Below, one piece after another: positions 15,422 through 25,269 of a stretch of 40,887 bases of DNA. Below the pieces are notes generated by a model. That model was given only the letters and a program-made list of their open reading frames with translations, did not search any database and was not told where the DNA came from. Each line of letters opens with the position of its first letter. Position 1 is the stretch's first letter. The translations under genes and the position numbers were made by a program. This stretch comes from Campylobacter concisus (GTDB taxonomy: Bacteria; Campylobacterota; Campylobacteria; Campylobacterales; Campylobacteraceae): NCBI RefSeq assembly GCF_002913225.1, contig NZ_PPAW01000006.1, forward strand, positions 1 through 40,887, read 5' to 3'.

Positions 15422-17154
15422 TGAAGTATTTGCTTGATTTTCTAAACCAAGATCTCAAAAAAAGTAAAATTTACGAGCTTATAAAGTGTGGCGATGAAGA
15501 GGGAGAAATTTTAAAATATCTAAGCAAAGCCTACGTGCAAGGCACAGCTAGCATGAGCGTTTTTGAGCTACTTGGAGCTGTTTTTGGCACGCAAAATGAG
15601 AAGCAGCTTTTGTACCTTAAATTTATAAAAAATTTGCTAGATAGTGGCTGGATAGTGCAAAACTACGGCCTTTTTAAAATGCCAGAGAACTCGCAAAAAA
15701 GCTCAAGCCAAGGGCTACTCTCGCTACTTCACTCTGAAATTTCACTCTCAAGCACGTTTTTAAAAATTCTAGAAGATGGCAACGCTGATATAAATTTACC
15801 AGAGCTTGCACCTTATGAAGATCATTTGGAGTATTTAAAAGATCAGTTTTTAAAGATAGAGCTTTACTCAAAGGCTGCGATATTTGAAGGTGGCTCAAAT
15901 GACGCTAAAAAGCGCATAAACGAGCAAATTTCTGAGCTAACAAAGCGCATAAATGAGCGTGTAAAACTAAGCAAGATCAGCCTAAAGATAGAGCAAATTT
16001 TTAAAGAAAATTCGCTTGATGAAAAAGAGCAGATCATATTTTTAGCCCTTTTAAAAGAGGAGTATGCGGGTGATTTTGAAAATGGTCGCGACCTAAACAC
16101 GCTAGTTGGGCTAATAAGCAAAGATGAGCTTGAACGCATCAAAAATCGCACACTTTTAGAGGACGGCTCAAGGCTCATCGAGGGCGCACTAATCGACTAC
16201 GACGAGGTTTTAAACGCTTATGGCAACGTAAGCAAGAGCTTTTTTATAAACGAAGAAATTTTGCAAAGCATAATGCACCCAAAAAATGACAAAAACAGCA
16301 AAAAAATCAAGATCGAAAGCCTAGTAAAAGAGCAAGAAATTTTTGAGCTCATTGAGCCAGTAACAAGCCTAGAAGACGTCGTGCTAAACGAAAAGACAAA
16401 GCAGCTTTTAAGCACGATACTAAAGCAAGTCGATAAAAAAGTGCTAGCTAGACTTAGTAGCTGGGGCATAAAAACTAGGAAAAATATAGACGCCAAGATC
16501 ATCTTTTACGGCGAGCCTGGTACTGGTAAGACGATGAGTGCCGTTGGGCTTGCAAAGAGCCTAAAGAAGCAAATTCTAAGCTTTGACTGCTCAAAAATTT
16601 TAAGCAAATATGTCGGCGAGAGCGAGCAAAATGTAAGGAAAATTTTTGACACTTACAAAGAAATTTGCAAAAAAAGCGGCAGCGAGCCGGTGCTTTTGCT
16701 AAACGAGGCCGATCAGTTTTTAAGCACGAGAGTGGAGAGCTCAAGCGGGGCTGAGAAGATGCACAATCAAATGCAAAATATCTTTTTAGAGCAGATCGAG
16801 CGCTTTGAGGGCGTGCTGATCGCTACGACAAATTTCTTGCAAAGCCTTGATGTGGCATTTTCTAGAAGATTTGACTACAAGATCGAGTTTAAAAAGCCTG
16901 ATTATAACGGCAGGCTCGCCATTTGGCGTAAAATTTTGCCTGAAAATGCGAGCTTTGAAGATGGCTTTAGCGTAGAAAGACTGGCTGAGTTTAACCTAAG
17001 TGGCGCACAGATCGTCCTTGCGCTAAAAAATACCGCTTTGAAAGTGGCTATAAAAGATGATGGGATTTTTACCTTTGAGGACTTCAAAACCACGATAGAG
17101 CGCGAGCTAAATTCAAGCTTTGGCGAGGATAAAAAGATGGGATTTGGCTATTAA
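15421..17154 (+). CDS. Large AAA+ ATPase of unknown role
   Basis: 577 residues. The C-terminal half is a classical AAA module: GEPGTGKT (364-371), Walker B LLLNEAD (425-431, with N in place of the usual first D), ATTN sensor 1 and an SRRFD arginine finger. The first ~300 residues are helical, with a coiled-coil-like stretch at about 160-195, and resemble no domain I know. It starts at GTG (15421), sharing a base with the stop of the acyl-CoA synthetase. The module resembles the FtsH/Vps4 group, yet there is no protease domain or membrane anchor, so it probably remodels a partner. Its last ~50 bases reappear twice, decayed, downstream. Confidence 0.75.
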   Translation: MKYLLDFLNQDLKKSKIYELIKCGDEEGEILKYLSKAYVQGTASMSVFELLGAVFGTQNEKQLLYLKFIKNLLDSGWIVQNYGLFKMPENSQKSSSQGLLSLLHSEISLSSTFLKILEDGNADINLPELAPYEDHLEYLKDQFLKIELYSKAAIFEGGSNDAKKRINEQISELTKRINERVKLSKISLKIEQIFKENSLDEKEQIIFLALLKEEYAGDFENGRDLNTLVGLISKDELERIKNRTLLEDGSRLIEGALIDYDEVLNAYGNVSKSFFINEEILQSIMHPKNDKNSKKIKIESLVKEQEIFELIEPVTSLEDVVLNEKTKQLLSTILKQVDKKVLARLSSWGIKTRKNIDAKIIFYGEPGTGKTMSAVGLAKSLKKQILSFDCSKILSKYVGESEQNVRKIFDTYKEICKKSGSEPVLLLNEADQFLSTRVESSSGAEKMHNQMQNIFLEQIERFEGVLIATTNFLQSLDVAFSRRFDYKIEFKKPDYNGRLAIWRKILPENASFEDGFSVERLAEFNLSGAQIVLALKNTALKVAIKDDGIFTFEDFKTTIERELNSSFGEDKKMGFGY

Positions 17155-17410
17155 CTTTTCCCATAATTTATAAATTTGTCTTTGCGCTGCAACAAAGCTA
17201 CTGGTATTGATGAAAAATTTGTTTTCACTCAATAAAATTTAGACAAGTTTCACCGATAAAATCACGAAAAATGCGAGTTAAATTTAAGCTTTGACGATAA
17301 AAAAGATAGATAACTGCCGAGAGTGTGAAATTTTGTTTTTATACGGAGCATGTCCCTAAAAGCAATAGGGAAAGTGGGCTAAATTCGAGCTTTAATGAAA
17401 ATAAAAAGAT
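17091..17410 (+). repeat. Three degenerate direct repeats of the ATPase gene's 3' end
   Basis: Copy 1 (17091-17141) is the genuine end of the ATPase gene (GCGAGCTAAATTCAAGCTTT...GATAAAAAGAT). Copy 2 (17263-17309) keeps CACGA, GCGAGTTAAATTTAAGCTTT and AAAAAAGAT. Copy 3 (17363-17410) keeps GGGCTAAATTCGAGCTTT and AATAAAAAGAT, and even reads GLNSSFNENKK against ELNSSFGEDKK of the real protein. Spacings are about 170 and 100 bases. This suggests old tandem duplications or gene copies that decayed to their tails. Confidence 0.55.
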
Positions 17411-18267
17411 AAATTTTGTTCTTAGATTTTTAAAGTATCTTGCAGGCTTTACGTCATCACAAAGGCAAAAGTGCGGGCATCAAATTTGCTTTTATCTATT
17501 AAATTTACAAGAAGCCTACCATTAAAAGTTATAAAAAACATAAAGCAAATTCGATCTTTGGCAAAAAAGAGGTTTTTCTCTTGGGCTTTTTTTAAATATA
17601 CGCTTTGCATCACGAGGCAAGGTCTAAAATATCAGTACTTGCCAAACTAAACGTGAATTTTTTACAATTAAATTTCCGCAAAAACTAAGATAGGCTGGAT
17701 ACCACTCAAAACCACATAGTATAAATTTAACTCGATCACTTGCCTCAAATTTACGACCTCAGCCTTTGCAAAATGGTAGCTTTTATCCATAAAACCGCAA
17801 ATTTTGAAATTTATCCACTCAGTGGCTTTTTCAGACAAGTAAAACAAATGAGCTTTGGTTACACGTTTTGTAGCTCCTAGCTACCTATGCTTTTGCATTA
17901 AATTTTGTTTTGTCTATGCAAAATTTGCAAAAGCCACAAGTAAGATAAAAGCCGCTACTAATTTAACTCGCGCGCTTCAAATTTACTACCGCATTTTACA
18001 AACAAGCATTTTTAACAAAAAAGCCAAAAATTCTAAATTTTATCTGCCATTTGAAGCGTGGGCGTGACTGCTTTTTATAACGTTTTATCATTTTGCCTAA
18101 CACAAAAGCCGACCACTCCACGAAATTTAATCTCATAAAACCACATAAATTTTAAATTCTACCCCGCGACTTTTGCAACATCACTTTTTCGCACCAAAAA
18201 AAGCAAAATTTACCGATCTTTTTAATAAAAGGCTATAAAATTTTAGTAGTCAAATTTATACAAAAAT
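17155..18267. other. 1.1-kb intergenic region with no convincing gene
   Basis: Very AT-rich with many AAATTT runs. It holds two decayed copies of the end of the preceding ATPase gene and an imperfect hairpin at 17889-17934 (GCTTTTGCA... facing ...TGCAAAAGC). On the minus strand an open stretch ending at TAA 17668-17670 reads KATEWINFKICGFMDKSYHF; it lacks a credible start and could be a relic. Short plus-strand open frames at 17325-17525 and 17855-18067 have no ribosome site or protein-like pattern apart from the repeat copy in the first. No tRNA, CRISPR or promoter of note. Confidence 0.5.
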
Positions 18268-19575
18268 TTACTGATTGATCTTATCAAGTAGTTCTTCGAC
18301 CTCTTCGAGCGCAAAGGCCTCTTCTGAGCTTTGTTTTAAGAAGCTCTCCATAAATTCTTTCTTCGAGATCGCAAGGTCAAGCTCCTTGTCGCTGCCCTTT
18401 TGATATGCGCCGATGCGAAGCAGGACCTCATTTTCTTTTAAAAGCGAGTAAAGGCGCTTAAATTTCATCGCATTTAGCTTGTGCTCTTTGCCGATGACGT
18501 CGCCCATGACACGCGAGGCTGAGTTTTGGATATTGATAGGTGGGTAAATTCCAAAGTCCGTTAGTTCGCGGCTTAGCACGATGTGGCCGTCTAGGATAGA
18601 ACGGCTTTGGTCGGCTATGGGGTCGCTCATATCATCGCCCTCGACTAGCACGGTGAAAAACGCCGTGATACTGCCCTTGCCCTCCTCTTTGCCGGCGCGC
18701 TCCATTAGCTGTGGCAAGAGTGTGAGCGAGCTTGGCGGATAGCCCTTTGAGGTCGGTGGCTCGCCAAGCGCAAGACCGATCTCACGCTGCGCCATCGCAA
18801 AACGCGTGACGCTATCCATGATGAAAAGCACGTCGTTGCCCTGCTGTTTGAAGTATTCAGCCACGCTCATCGCGCAAAATGCGCCGTACTTTCGCATGAG
18901 CGAGCTATCATCGCTGGTCGCTACGATGATGACCGTGCCCTCTAGGTCGCCGCCTAGGTTTTTTTCGATAAATTCAGGCACCTCACGGCCACGCTCGCCT
19001 ATTAGCGCGACTACTTTTATGGGAGCTAGCGTATTTTTTACGATCATGCCCATGAGGGTTGATTTACCCACGCCTGAACCTGCGAAAATTCCCAGCTTTT
19101 GCCCTTTGCCGCAGGTAAGCAGCCCATCTATCGTCTTTATCCCAACGCTAAAAGGCTCGTTTATAAGTCCTCTTTTCATCGCATCTATCGGCGCTCTCAT
19201 GATCGGCATATATTCAGTTGTATCGATCGCCCCCTTGCCGTCAATGGGCTTCATAAATGGATCGACCACGCGACCAAGCAAATTTGGCCCCACCGGTATG
19301 CTCATGCCCTGATCGCTCTCATAGACAAAGTCGCCTATCCTAAAGCCCTCGACAAAGCCAAACGGGCTGATATAAGCGCCATCTGTTTTTATCTGCGTGA
19401 CCATGCCAAGGCCGTTTTTGCTCTTGTCTTTTGCGACTATGCGCACGATGTCGCCGATACTTGGGCGAAGTCCGGTGATCTCTATCGTAGTAGCTGTGAT
19501 CTTTGTGATGACGCCAAAGGTATTTGAGAGCTTCACGCCCTCTTTAAGCCTTGAATTTATACGCTCTAAACTCAA
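18268..19575 (-). CDS. fliI: Flagellar type III export ATPase FliI
   Basis: 435 residues, normal length. Walker A is GSGVGKST within [40 protein letters not shown] and the [18 protein letters not shown] block distinguish FliI from F1 beta subunits. It powers unfolding and export of flagellar subunits at the base of the flagellum with FliH and FliJ. It starts at TTG (19575-19573), with the sequence TTGA forming start and upstream stop together, so it is translationally coupled to folE. The fliI-folE pair beside tig-clpP-def is also the C. jejuni arrangement. Confidence 0.97.
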   Translation of the reverse strand: MSLERINSRLKEGVKLSNTFGVITKITATTIEITGLRPSIGDIVRIVAKDKSKNGLGMVTQIKTDGAYISPFGFVEGFRIGDFVYESDQGMSIPVGPNLLGRVVDPFMKPIDGKGAIDTTEYMPIMRAPIDAMKRGLINEPFSVGIKTIDGLLTCGKGQKLGIFAGSGVGKSTLMGMIVKNTLAPIKVVALIGERGREVPEFIEKNLGGDLEGTVIIVATSDDSSLMRKYGAFCAMSVAEYFKQQGNDVLFIMDSVTRFAMAQREIGLALGEPPTSKGYPPSSLTLLPQLMERAGKEEGKGSITAFFTVLVEGDDMSDPIADQSRSILDGHIVLSRELTDFGIYPPINIQNSASRVMGDVIGKEHKLNAMKFKRLYSLLKENEVLLRIGAYQKGSDKELDLAISKKEFMESFLKQSSEEAFALEEVEELLDKINQ

Positions 19576-20144
19576 AAATGCGTTTCCCTAGGCGAATTTA
19601 TAAGCGAGAAAAACTCTCGCCTTGTATCTGCGTTTTTGATAAAGCAGCCTCTAAGCGCAGAGGTCGTGGTAGTCGAGTTTATCTTCTCCACACCCCTCAT
19701 CTCAACACACATATGCCTTGCCTCAACTACGACACCAACGCCTTTTGGAGCGATCACGTCCTCAAGCGCCTTTGCGATCTGCTCGGTCATCTGCTCTTGA
19801 ATTTGCAAGCGTCTGGCGTAGATATTTACCATGCGTGGAATTTTACTAAGGCCAACAACCTTGCCATTTGGGATGTATGCCACATGCACACGGCCAATTA
19901 TTGGCAACAAATGGTGCTCGCAAAGGCTGTAAAACTCGATGTTTCGCATTAAAACCATCTCGTTGTTTGAACTAGTAAATAGCGCGTCACCAAGGACTTC
20001 TTTTGGGTCCTGCTCGTATCCGCTAGTTAGAAATTTAAAAGCTTTATAAACGCGTTCTGGGGTTTTAATAAGCCCTTCTCTGTTTGTATCTTCACCGATG
20101 ATAGTTAGCATATTTTTAACTGAATTTTCAAAACTCTCTTGCAT
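19572..20144 (-). CDS. folE: GTP cyclohydrolase I
   Basis: 190 residues from the ATG at 20144. A start 9 codons earlier is open, but TATGGAG sits at the right distance before MQESFENSV. Zinc ligands are visible in CEHHLLP and HMCVEMRG, and [20 protein letters not shown] is the family signature. It converts GTP to 7,8-dihydroneopterin triphosphate, the first step to folate and, in these bacteria, possibly queuosine precursors. It overlaps fliI by four bases. It is divergent from tig, with 137 bases between them for both promoters. Confidence 0.95.
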   Translation of the reverse strand: MQESFENSVKNMLTIIGEDTNREGLIKTPERVYKAFKFLTSGYEQDPKEVLGDALFTSSNNEMVLMRNIEFYSLCEHHLLPIIGRVHVAYIPNGKVVGLSKIPRMVNIYARRLQIQEQMTEQIAKALEDVIAPKGVGVVVEARHMCVEMRGVEKINSTTTTSALRGCFIKNADTRREFFSLINSPRETHF

Positions 20145-20241
20145 AAATTTTCTCCATAATTTTATCGCCAAATTCTACGTTAAAACGCCTTTTATATCTA
20201 TAAAAATTTACAAATTTACAATGAAATAAGGAAAATTCTGC

Positions 20242-20247
20242 TATATT
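20242..20247 (+). promoter_or_regulatory. -10 element of the tig-clpP operon
   Basis: GCTATATTTT 30-40 bases before the tig ATG gives a TATATT -10 box; AAAGGAA just before the ATG is the ribosome site. The long downstream gene run with overlapping or abutting ends is probably driven from here. Confidence 0.45.
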
Positions 20248-20281
20248 TTGGGCTAAAAATTTGTATTCATAAAGGAATTCG

Positions 20282-21613
20282 ATGGAAATCAAAATCAAAG
20301 CTCTAGATAGCGTAAATACCCTAGCAAGCACGACTGTAAGTGCAGATGCTATAAAGTCTAGCGTAGAAAAACTAGCAAAAAAAGCGGCAAAAACTATGAA
20401 AGTAGATGGTTTTAGACAAGGCCATGTGCCAGTCGCTGTCGTGCTAAAACGCTACGAGAAAGAGCTAACAAACGACGCTGAGCAAGATGTCTTAAGAGAT
20501 GTGGTCGAAGAGGCTATCAAACAAGCAGGCAAGAAAAATGACGACCTTATCGGCGAGCCTATCGTTTCAAAATTTGACAAAAAAGATGACAAAATCGACG
20601 TTGAGCTAACAGTTTCATTTAAGCCAAGCGTCGATGTGAGCGGTTATGAGAGCTTGATACCTGAGTTTTCAAACCCACGCGTTTTGAAAAAAGATATCGA
20701 TGAGAAGAAAACTGAACTTCTAAAAATGATAGCTCCGCTTGAAAAAGTAGAGGGCAAAAGAGGCCTAAAAGTGGGCGATTTTGCTAAATTTGACTTTGAG
20801 GGCTTTGTTGATGGCGTTGCATTTGAAGGCGGTAAGGCTGAAAACTACGTGCTTGAGATCGGCTCAAATCAATTTATCCCAGGCTTTGAAGATGGCATGG
20901 TAGGCATAAAAGCTGGCGGCGAAAAAGATATAAACGTTAAATTTCCAGAAAACTATGGCGCTGCACATTTAGCTGGCAAAGATGCTGTTTTTAAAGTCAA
21001 ACTTCATGAAATTCAAGAGAGAAAGATCCCTGAAAAACTAGATGAAGAGATGCTAAAAACTATCCTTCCAAACGAAGAAAAACCAACTGAAGAGCTACTT
21101 GAAGAGCGCATAAAAGAGCAAATTCGCCAAGAGAAAATTTATAAGCTTATAAACGAAGAGCTAAAACCAAAATTTGCTGAAGCTGCGGTTGAGAAATTTA
21201 AATTTGATGTGCCAAAAAATATCGTCGAGCAAGAGATCGATATGCAGTTTAGAAACGCATGGAGCACATTTACTCCAGATGATATGAAGAAATTTAGAGA
21301 AGACAAAGATGCGCTTGCAAAAAAACGTGACGAGTATAGAAAAGATGCTGAAAATAGCGTTCGCCTAACTTTCATCATCGATGAGCTAGCTCGCGTAAGA
21401 GGCGTAAAAGTGAGCGATCAAGAGGTCGTTCAAGCGATCTATTTTGAGGCGTATAGAAGCGGCCAAGATCCAAAAGCGCACCTTGAGATGTACCGCAACC
21501 AAGGCATGCTTCCAGCTATAAAGATGTCGATGATCGAAGAGAAGCTATTTAGCGAGCTTTTCAACAAAGAAAAAGACGAGAAAAAAGCAAGTAAAAAAGA
21601 GAAGGCTGAGTAA
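20282..21613 (+). CDS. tig: Trigger factor, ribosome-associated chaperone and prolyl isomerase
   Basis: 443 residues. The N-terminal ribosome-binding domain contains [14 protein letters not shown], close to the canonical GFRxGKxP loop. A central FKBP-type domain runs about 150-245 ([20 protein letters not shown], then [10 protein letters not shown]), followed by a helical substrate cradle and a lysine/glutamate-rich tail. It binds nascent chains leaving the ribosome. The ATG of clpP uses the last base of its stop codon, a pairing of chaperone and protease found in many bacteria. Confidence 0.97.
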   Translation: MEIKIKALDSVNTLASTTVSADAIKSSVEKLAKKAAKTMKVDGFRQGHVPVAVVLKRYEKELTNDAEQDVLRDVVEEAIKQAGKKNDDLIGEPIVSKFDKKDDKIDVELTVSFKPSVDVSGYESLIPEFSNPRVLKKDIDEKKTELLKMIAPLEKVEGKRGLKVGDFAKFDFEGFVDGVAFEGGKAENYVLEIGSNQFIPGFEDGMVGIKAGGEKDINVKFPENYGAAHLAGKDAVFKVKLHEIQERKIPEKLDEEMLKTILPNEEKPTEELLEERIKEQIRQEKIYKLINEELKPKFAEAAVEKFKFDVPKNIVEQEIDMQFRNAWSTFTPDDMKKFREDKDALAKKRDEYRKDAENSVRLTFIIDELARVRGVKVSDQEVVQAIYFEAYRSGQDPKAHLEMYRNQGMLPAIKMSMIEEKLFSELFNKEKDEKKASKKEKAE

Positions 21614-22203
21614 TGAGCTATTACGTTCCTGTCGTAGTTGAAAGAACTAGCAGAGGTGAGCGAAGCTATGATATATACTCCCGTCTTTTAAAAGACAGGA
21701 TCGTTATGCTAAGTGGCGAGATAGAGGACGGCATGGCCGCTTCTATCGTCGCTCAGCTGCTATTTTTAGAGGCTGAAGATCCAGACAAAGATATATACCT
21801 TTACATAAACTCACCAGGTGGCGTCATAACAAGTGGCTTTAGCATATATGACACGATGAACTATATAAAGCCAGATGTTTGCACGATCTGCATCGGTCAG
21901 GCCGCTAGCATGGGTGCGTTTTTGCTAAGCTGTGGCGCACCTGGCAAGAGATATGCACTGCCAAATTCTCGTATCATGATACACCAACCACTTGGTGGCG
22001 CTAGAGGACAAGCGACTGATATCGAGATACAAGCACGTGAAATTCTACGTTTGAAAGAAATTTTAAATGGAATTTTGGCAAAAAATACAGGCCAAAAGCT
22101 AAGCAAGATCGTAAAAGATACTGAGCGCGACTTCTTTATGAGTTCAGCTGAAGCTAAAGAATACGGACTTGTCGATAAAATTTTGGAGAAAAGTTTTAAA
22201 TAA
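21613..22203 (+). CDS. clpP: ATP-dependent Clp protease proteolytic subunit
   Basis: 196 residues, standard length. The serine is in [11 protein letters not shown], the histidine in [10 protein letters not shown] and the aspartate in the DTERDFFMS region. The start [20 protein letters not shown] is typical. It forms the 14-subunit barrel that degrades proteins delivered by ClpX or ClpA. Translation starts in the stop of tig. Confidence 0.98.
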   Translation: MSYYVPVVVERTSRGERSYDIYSRLLKDRIVMLSGEIEDGMAASIVAQLLFLEAEDPDKDIYLYINSPGGVITSGFSIYDTMNYIKPDVCTICIGQAASMGAFLLSCGAPGKRYALPNSRIMIHQPLGGARGQATDIEIQAREILRLKEILNGILAKNTGQKLSKIVKDTERDFFMSSAEAKEYGLVDKILEKSFK

Positions 22204-22211
22204 GGCCCAAA

Positions 22212-23246
22212 GTGATAAAGATAGATAACGCACCAGATCCAAAGAAAAAAGCAGCTGAAGCAAAACCAGCTGTCAAAAAAGAAAAGGTAAATATCTATAA
22301 ATTTTCAGAGGACGTTTTGCACGAGTTAAGTGACGACAACGTCCCATCTACGCCAACAAACTACTCAATATATTTTGAAAAGATGCTTGATGGGCAGTCA
22401 GATGAGTTTAGAAAAGAGATCGGCGATATCATAGTGGCAAATTCTGAAAGCTCAGTGCCAACAAATGGCAACATCTCTATCGAAAAAGAGGTAAAACAAG
22501 GCTTTATCCAGATAAAGAGTATGCTTCAAGCAGTCGTGCTCATCTATAAAAATTTAGGCGTTATGAGAGGCCTAGTGCAAAAGCGCATGGATGGGCTTAA
22601 AAACAACACAAACGTCCTTGCGCTCCAAAACGTCTTAAGCGCCTTTAACCAAGACCTCATCAAGCTAAACGACCTCATGGATAAGCACCTTGACGTCATC
22701 AAGATGAGCTATGAAGAGGTCGGCAAGATGTTTAAGGCGATCGAAGAGCAGTCGATCTACGATACGACTTATGAGGTCTATAACAAGAAATTTCTAGTAG
22801 CGACCATAAGTAGCGAGATCGAGTCTGTTAGGCGCTACGGCTATAATGCCTCATTTTTGCTAGTTAAGATAAAAGATAAATTTGCAAACCGCGTTAAAAA
22901 TTTAAAAGAGCGAAACAATATGTTTAAAAGCATGTCACAGCTTCTTTTAAGAACTTCACGGAGAAGCGATATAGTCGCACACTACGGCGATGGCTGCTTT
23001 GCTATGGTGATGAAATACACCGACGAAAACGGCACAAAGCAAGCGTGCGCGAGAATTTTAAACATGCTCTCATCTATGCCATGGAAGATCGACAACGAAG
23101 AGTGCAAACTAGATGTGCAGATCGTCTCAAGCATGATCTCAAAGACAAAGAGTACCGAAGAGTTGCTCTCTCACGCACTTGACAAGCTAGAGACCAACCA
23201 AGACCTAAATGAGCCACTATTTTTAGACGAGAAAGCAGAGAATTAG
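22212..23246 (+). CDS. GGDEF-domain protein with degenerate active site
   Basis: 344 residues, no membrane segment. The N-terminal 180 residues are helical with an alanine/lysine-rich start. The C-terminal ~160 residues follow the GGDEF fold (IYDTTYEVYNKKFLV, then RRSDIVAHYGDGCF). The signature reads YGDGCF (258-263) instead of GGDEF, and the usual 'DxLTGLxNR' reads 'DTTYEVYNK', so it probably does not make c-di-GMP and may bind it or act as a scaffold. It starts at GTG (22212), 8 bases after clpP, and ends 1 base before def. In C. jejuni clpP and def are adjacent as I recall, so this gene is an insertion relative to that species. Confidence 0.75.
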   Translation: MIKIDNAPDPKKKAAEAKPAVKKEKVNIYKFSEDVLHELSDDNVPSTPTNYSIYFEKMLDGQSDEFRKEIGDIIVANSESSVPTNGNISIEKEVKQGFIQIKSMLQAVVLIYKNLGVMRGLVQKRMDGLKNNTNVLALQNVLSAFNQDLIKLNDLMDKHLDVIKMSYEEVGKMFKAIEEQSIYDTTYEVYNKKFLVATISSEIESVRRYGYNASFLLVKIKDKFANRVKNLKERNNMFKSMSQLLLRTSRRSDIVAHYGDGCFAMVMKYTDENGTKQACARILNMLSSMPWKIDNEECKLDVQIVSSMISKTKSTEELLSHALDKLETNQDLNEPLFLDEKAEN

Positions 23247-23247
23247 T

Positions 23248-23766
23248 TTGATCCTAGAAGTTTTATCCTATCCAAATAAAAAACTTTATGAAATTTCAAA
23301 AGAGGTTGAGATTTTCGATGAGAAGCTTCACAAACTTCTTGATGATATGTATGAGACGATGATTGCTAAAGAAGGCATCGGTCTTGCAGCTATACAAATA
23401 GGCGTTGCAAAGAGAATTTTCATCATAAATTTAGCCAACGAAGAGGGCGTGCAAGATAAAGAAAATTTAATCGAGATCATAAACCCAAAATTTGAGCTAC
23501 GTGAGGGCGAGTGTGTCTATCAAGAGGGCTGCCTTAGCGTGCCTGGCTACTACGAGGACGTTAAGCGAAGTGAGGTCGTTAGCATCAAATTTCAAGACCG
23601 CTTTGGCAAAGAGCAGACCTTAAAAACTGATGGGCTACTAGCGATCGCTATCCAGCATGAAAATGACCACCTAGACGGACATCTTTTTATAGAAAAAATA
23701 GGCTTTAACAAACGCAAAAAATTCGACAAGGAATACAAAAAGCAAAAAAAAGAAAAGACATCATGA
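23248..23766 (+). CDS. def: Peptide deformylase
   Basis: 172 residues. Motif 1 GIGLAAIQIG, motif 2 EGCLSVPG (metal-binding C) and motif 3 QHENDHLDG (two metal-binding H and catalytic E) are all intact. It removes the formyl group from the initiator methionine of new proteins, fitting its place beside trigger factor and ClpP. It starts at TTG (23248), directly after the previous stop. It overlaps the next gene by ATGA. Confidence 0.97.
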   Translation: MILEVLSYPNKKLYEISKEVEIFDEKLHKLLDDMYETMIAKEGIGLAAIQIGVAKRIFIINLANEEGVQDKENLIEIINPKFELREGECVYQEGCLSVPGYYEDVKRSEVVSIKFQDRFGKEQTLKTDGLLAIAIQHENDHLDGHLFIEKIGFNKRKKFDKEYKKQKKEKTS

Positions 23767-25268
23767 AGTCCCTAAAATGTGCTACTTACGGCGACGGACT
23801 AAAGATCATTGATGTTGAGTCGATCTTTTCTCGTGGGCTTCCTGGCTTTAGTATCGTGGGCCTTGCAAGCACCAGCATTAAAGAGAGCACAGAACGTGTA
23901 AAGGCGGCACTTTTGGCGCTTGACTTTGCCTTTCCGGCTCAGAAAATAACCATAAATTTATCCCCCTCAGACCTGCCAAAAAGTGGCTCACACTTTGATC
24001 TAAGTATCGCACTTCTCATCGCCCTTCAAAAGGCAAAAAGCTTAGAGAAAATTTTTGTTTTTGGCGAGCTTGGATTAGACGGGAGCGTAAAAAGCACAGC
24101 AAATTTATTTTCGATCCTACTTTTTTTAAGCACGCAGGTGCAAAATGCAAAAATTTTAGTACCAAGTGAGATAGCCGCCAAAGCCTCGATGATCCCAAAT
24201 TTAGAGGTTTATGGCGTTAGCACACTAGAAGAGGCGATCAAGTTTTTTAGCGACGCAGAATTTGCTAAAAGCACGCATTTTAGCGCCACGCACGAGCTAT
24301 TTTCAAATGTGATAGAAGTTGGCGGCAAAAGATATGTTCCAAATTTAAGCTTCGAGCTTGATTTTAAGGACGTTTTGGGCCAAGATAGAGCCAAAAGGGC
24401 CTGCGTCATCGCAGCCGTTGGCATGCACAATATCTTATTTGAAGGCAGTCCAGGCAGCGGTAAGAGCATGTGCGCAAAACGCCTAGTTTATATCATGGCA
24501 CCACAAAGCCTAGAAGAGGTGCTAAAGTCCGCCGCCTACCGCTCGCTAAACCTGCAAGATAGCGAATTTACAAGCACTAGAGCCTTTCGCTCGCCTCATC
24601 ACACCTCGACAAAAAGCTCGATCTTTGGCGGAGGCTCAAACGTCGCAAAGATCGGCGAGATCGCACTTGCAAATGGCGGAGTGCTATTTTTTGATGAGTT
24701 CCCACACTTTGCTAAACAGGTGATAGAAAGCCTTAGAGAGCCACTTGAAGATAATCAAATCCACATCGCAAGGGTAAATTCAAAAGTGACTTACGAGACC
24801 AAATTTATCTTCGTAGCCGCGCAAAATCCATGCCCTTGTGGAAATTTATTCTCCCGCAACCTAAACTGCAAATGCAGTGAAAATGAGATAAAAAACTACA
24901 AAGCCAAAATTTCAGCCCCAGTGCTTGACCGCATAGACTTAAAAGTCGCGATGGACGAGAGCTCGCCAGATGACAAGGCAAGTTTAAGCTCACAGCAGAT
25001 GAGCGAGATGGTCTTAAAGGCCTTTATCTTTCAAAAAAAGCGCGCTCAAGACGAGCTAAATGGCAAGCTTAGTGACGCGCAGGTGGCTAAATTTTGCACG
25101 TTAAACGCCGAGGCAAGTGAGATTTTACAAAAGGCCGCCACGAAATACAATCTCTCTCAAAGGGGCATAAAAAGGACGCTTAGAGTGGCTAGAAGTATCG
25201 CCGATCTTGATGAGAGCGAGCAAATTTTAAAGCCCCACATCCTAGAGGCGCTTAGTTTTAGGGCATAA
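23763..25268 (+). CDS. comM: ComM/YifB-family Mg-chelatase-like AAA ATPase
   Basis: 501 residues. The N-terminal Lon-like domain contains GLPGFSIVGLAS...ESTERVKAAL and INLSPSDLPKSGSHFDL. The AAA core has Walker A EGSPGSGKS and Walker B FDEFPHF. The C-terminal domain carries NPCPCG and further cysteines (NLNCKC). In naturally competent bacteria ComM is a helicase promoting branch migration during integration of transformed DNA. Many campylobacters are competent, so that role is plausible here. No other competence gene adjoins it. Confidence 0.88.
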   Translation: MKSLKCATYGDGLKIIDVESIFSRGLPGFSIVGLASTSIKESTERVKAALLALDFAFPAQKITINLSPSDLPKSGSHFDLSIALLIALQKAKSLEKIFVFGELGLDGSVKSTANLFSILLFLSTQVQNAKILVPSEIAAKASMIPNLEVYGVSTLEEAIKFFSDAEFAKSTHFSATHELFSNVIEVGGKRYVPNLSFELDFKDVLGQDRAKRACVIAAVGMHNILFEGSPGSGKSMCAKRLVYIMAPQSLEEVLKSAAYRSLNLQDSEFTSTRAFRSPHHTSTKSSIFGGGSNVAKIGEIALANGGVLFFDEFPHFAKQVIESLREPLEDNQIHIARVNSKVTYETKFIFVAAQNPCPCGNLFSRNLNCKCSENEIKNYKAKISAPVLDRIDLKVAMDESSPDDKASLSSQQMSEMVLKAFIFQKKRAQDELNGKLSDAQVAKFCTLNAEASEILQKAATKYNLSQRGIKRTLRVARSIADLDESEQILKPHILEALSFRA

Positions 25269-25269
25269 A

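Noticed and set aside
17889-17934. Imperfect hairpin GCTTTTGCA/TGCAAAAGC as a small RNA or terminator
   Set aside because: AT-rich arms with a bulge, no promoter or T run near; chance pairing is likely in such sequence.
17855-18067. 70-codon open frame in the intergenic gap
   Set aside because: No ribosome site, unremarkable composition and no motif; the gap is rich in chance open frames.
18806-19527. Long plus-strand open frames across fliI
   Set aside because: Both are antisense shadows of fliI, which is strongly conserved in the other direction.
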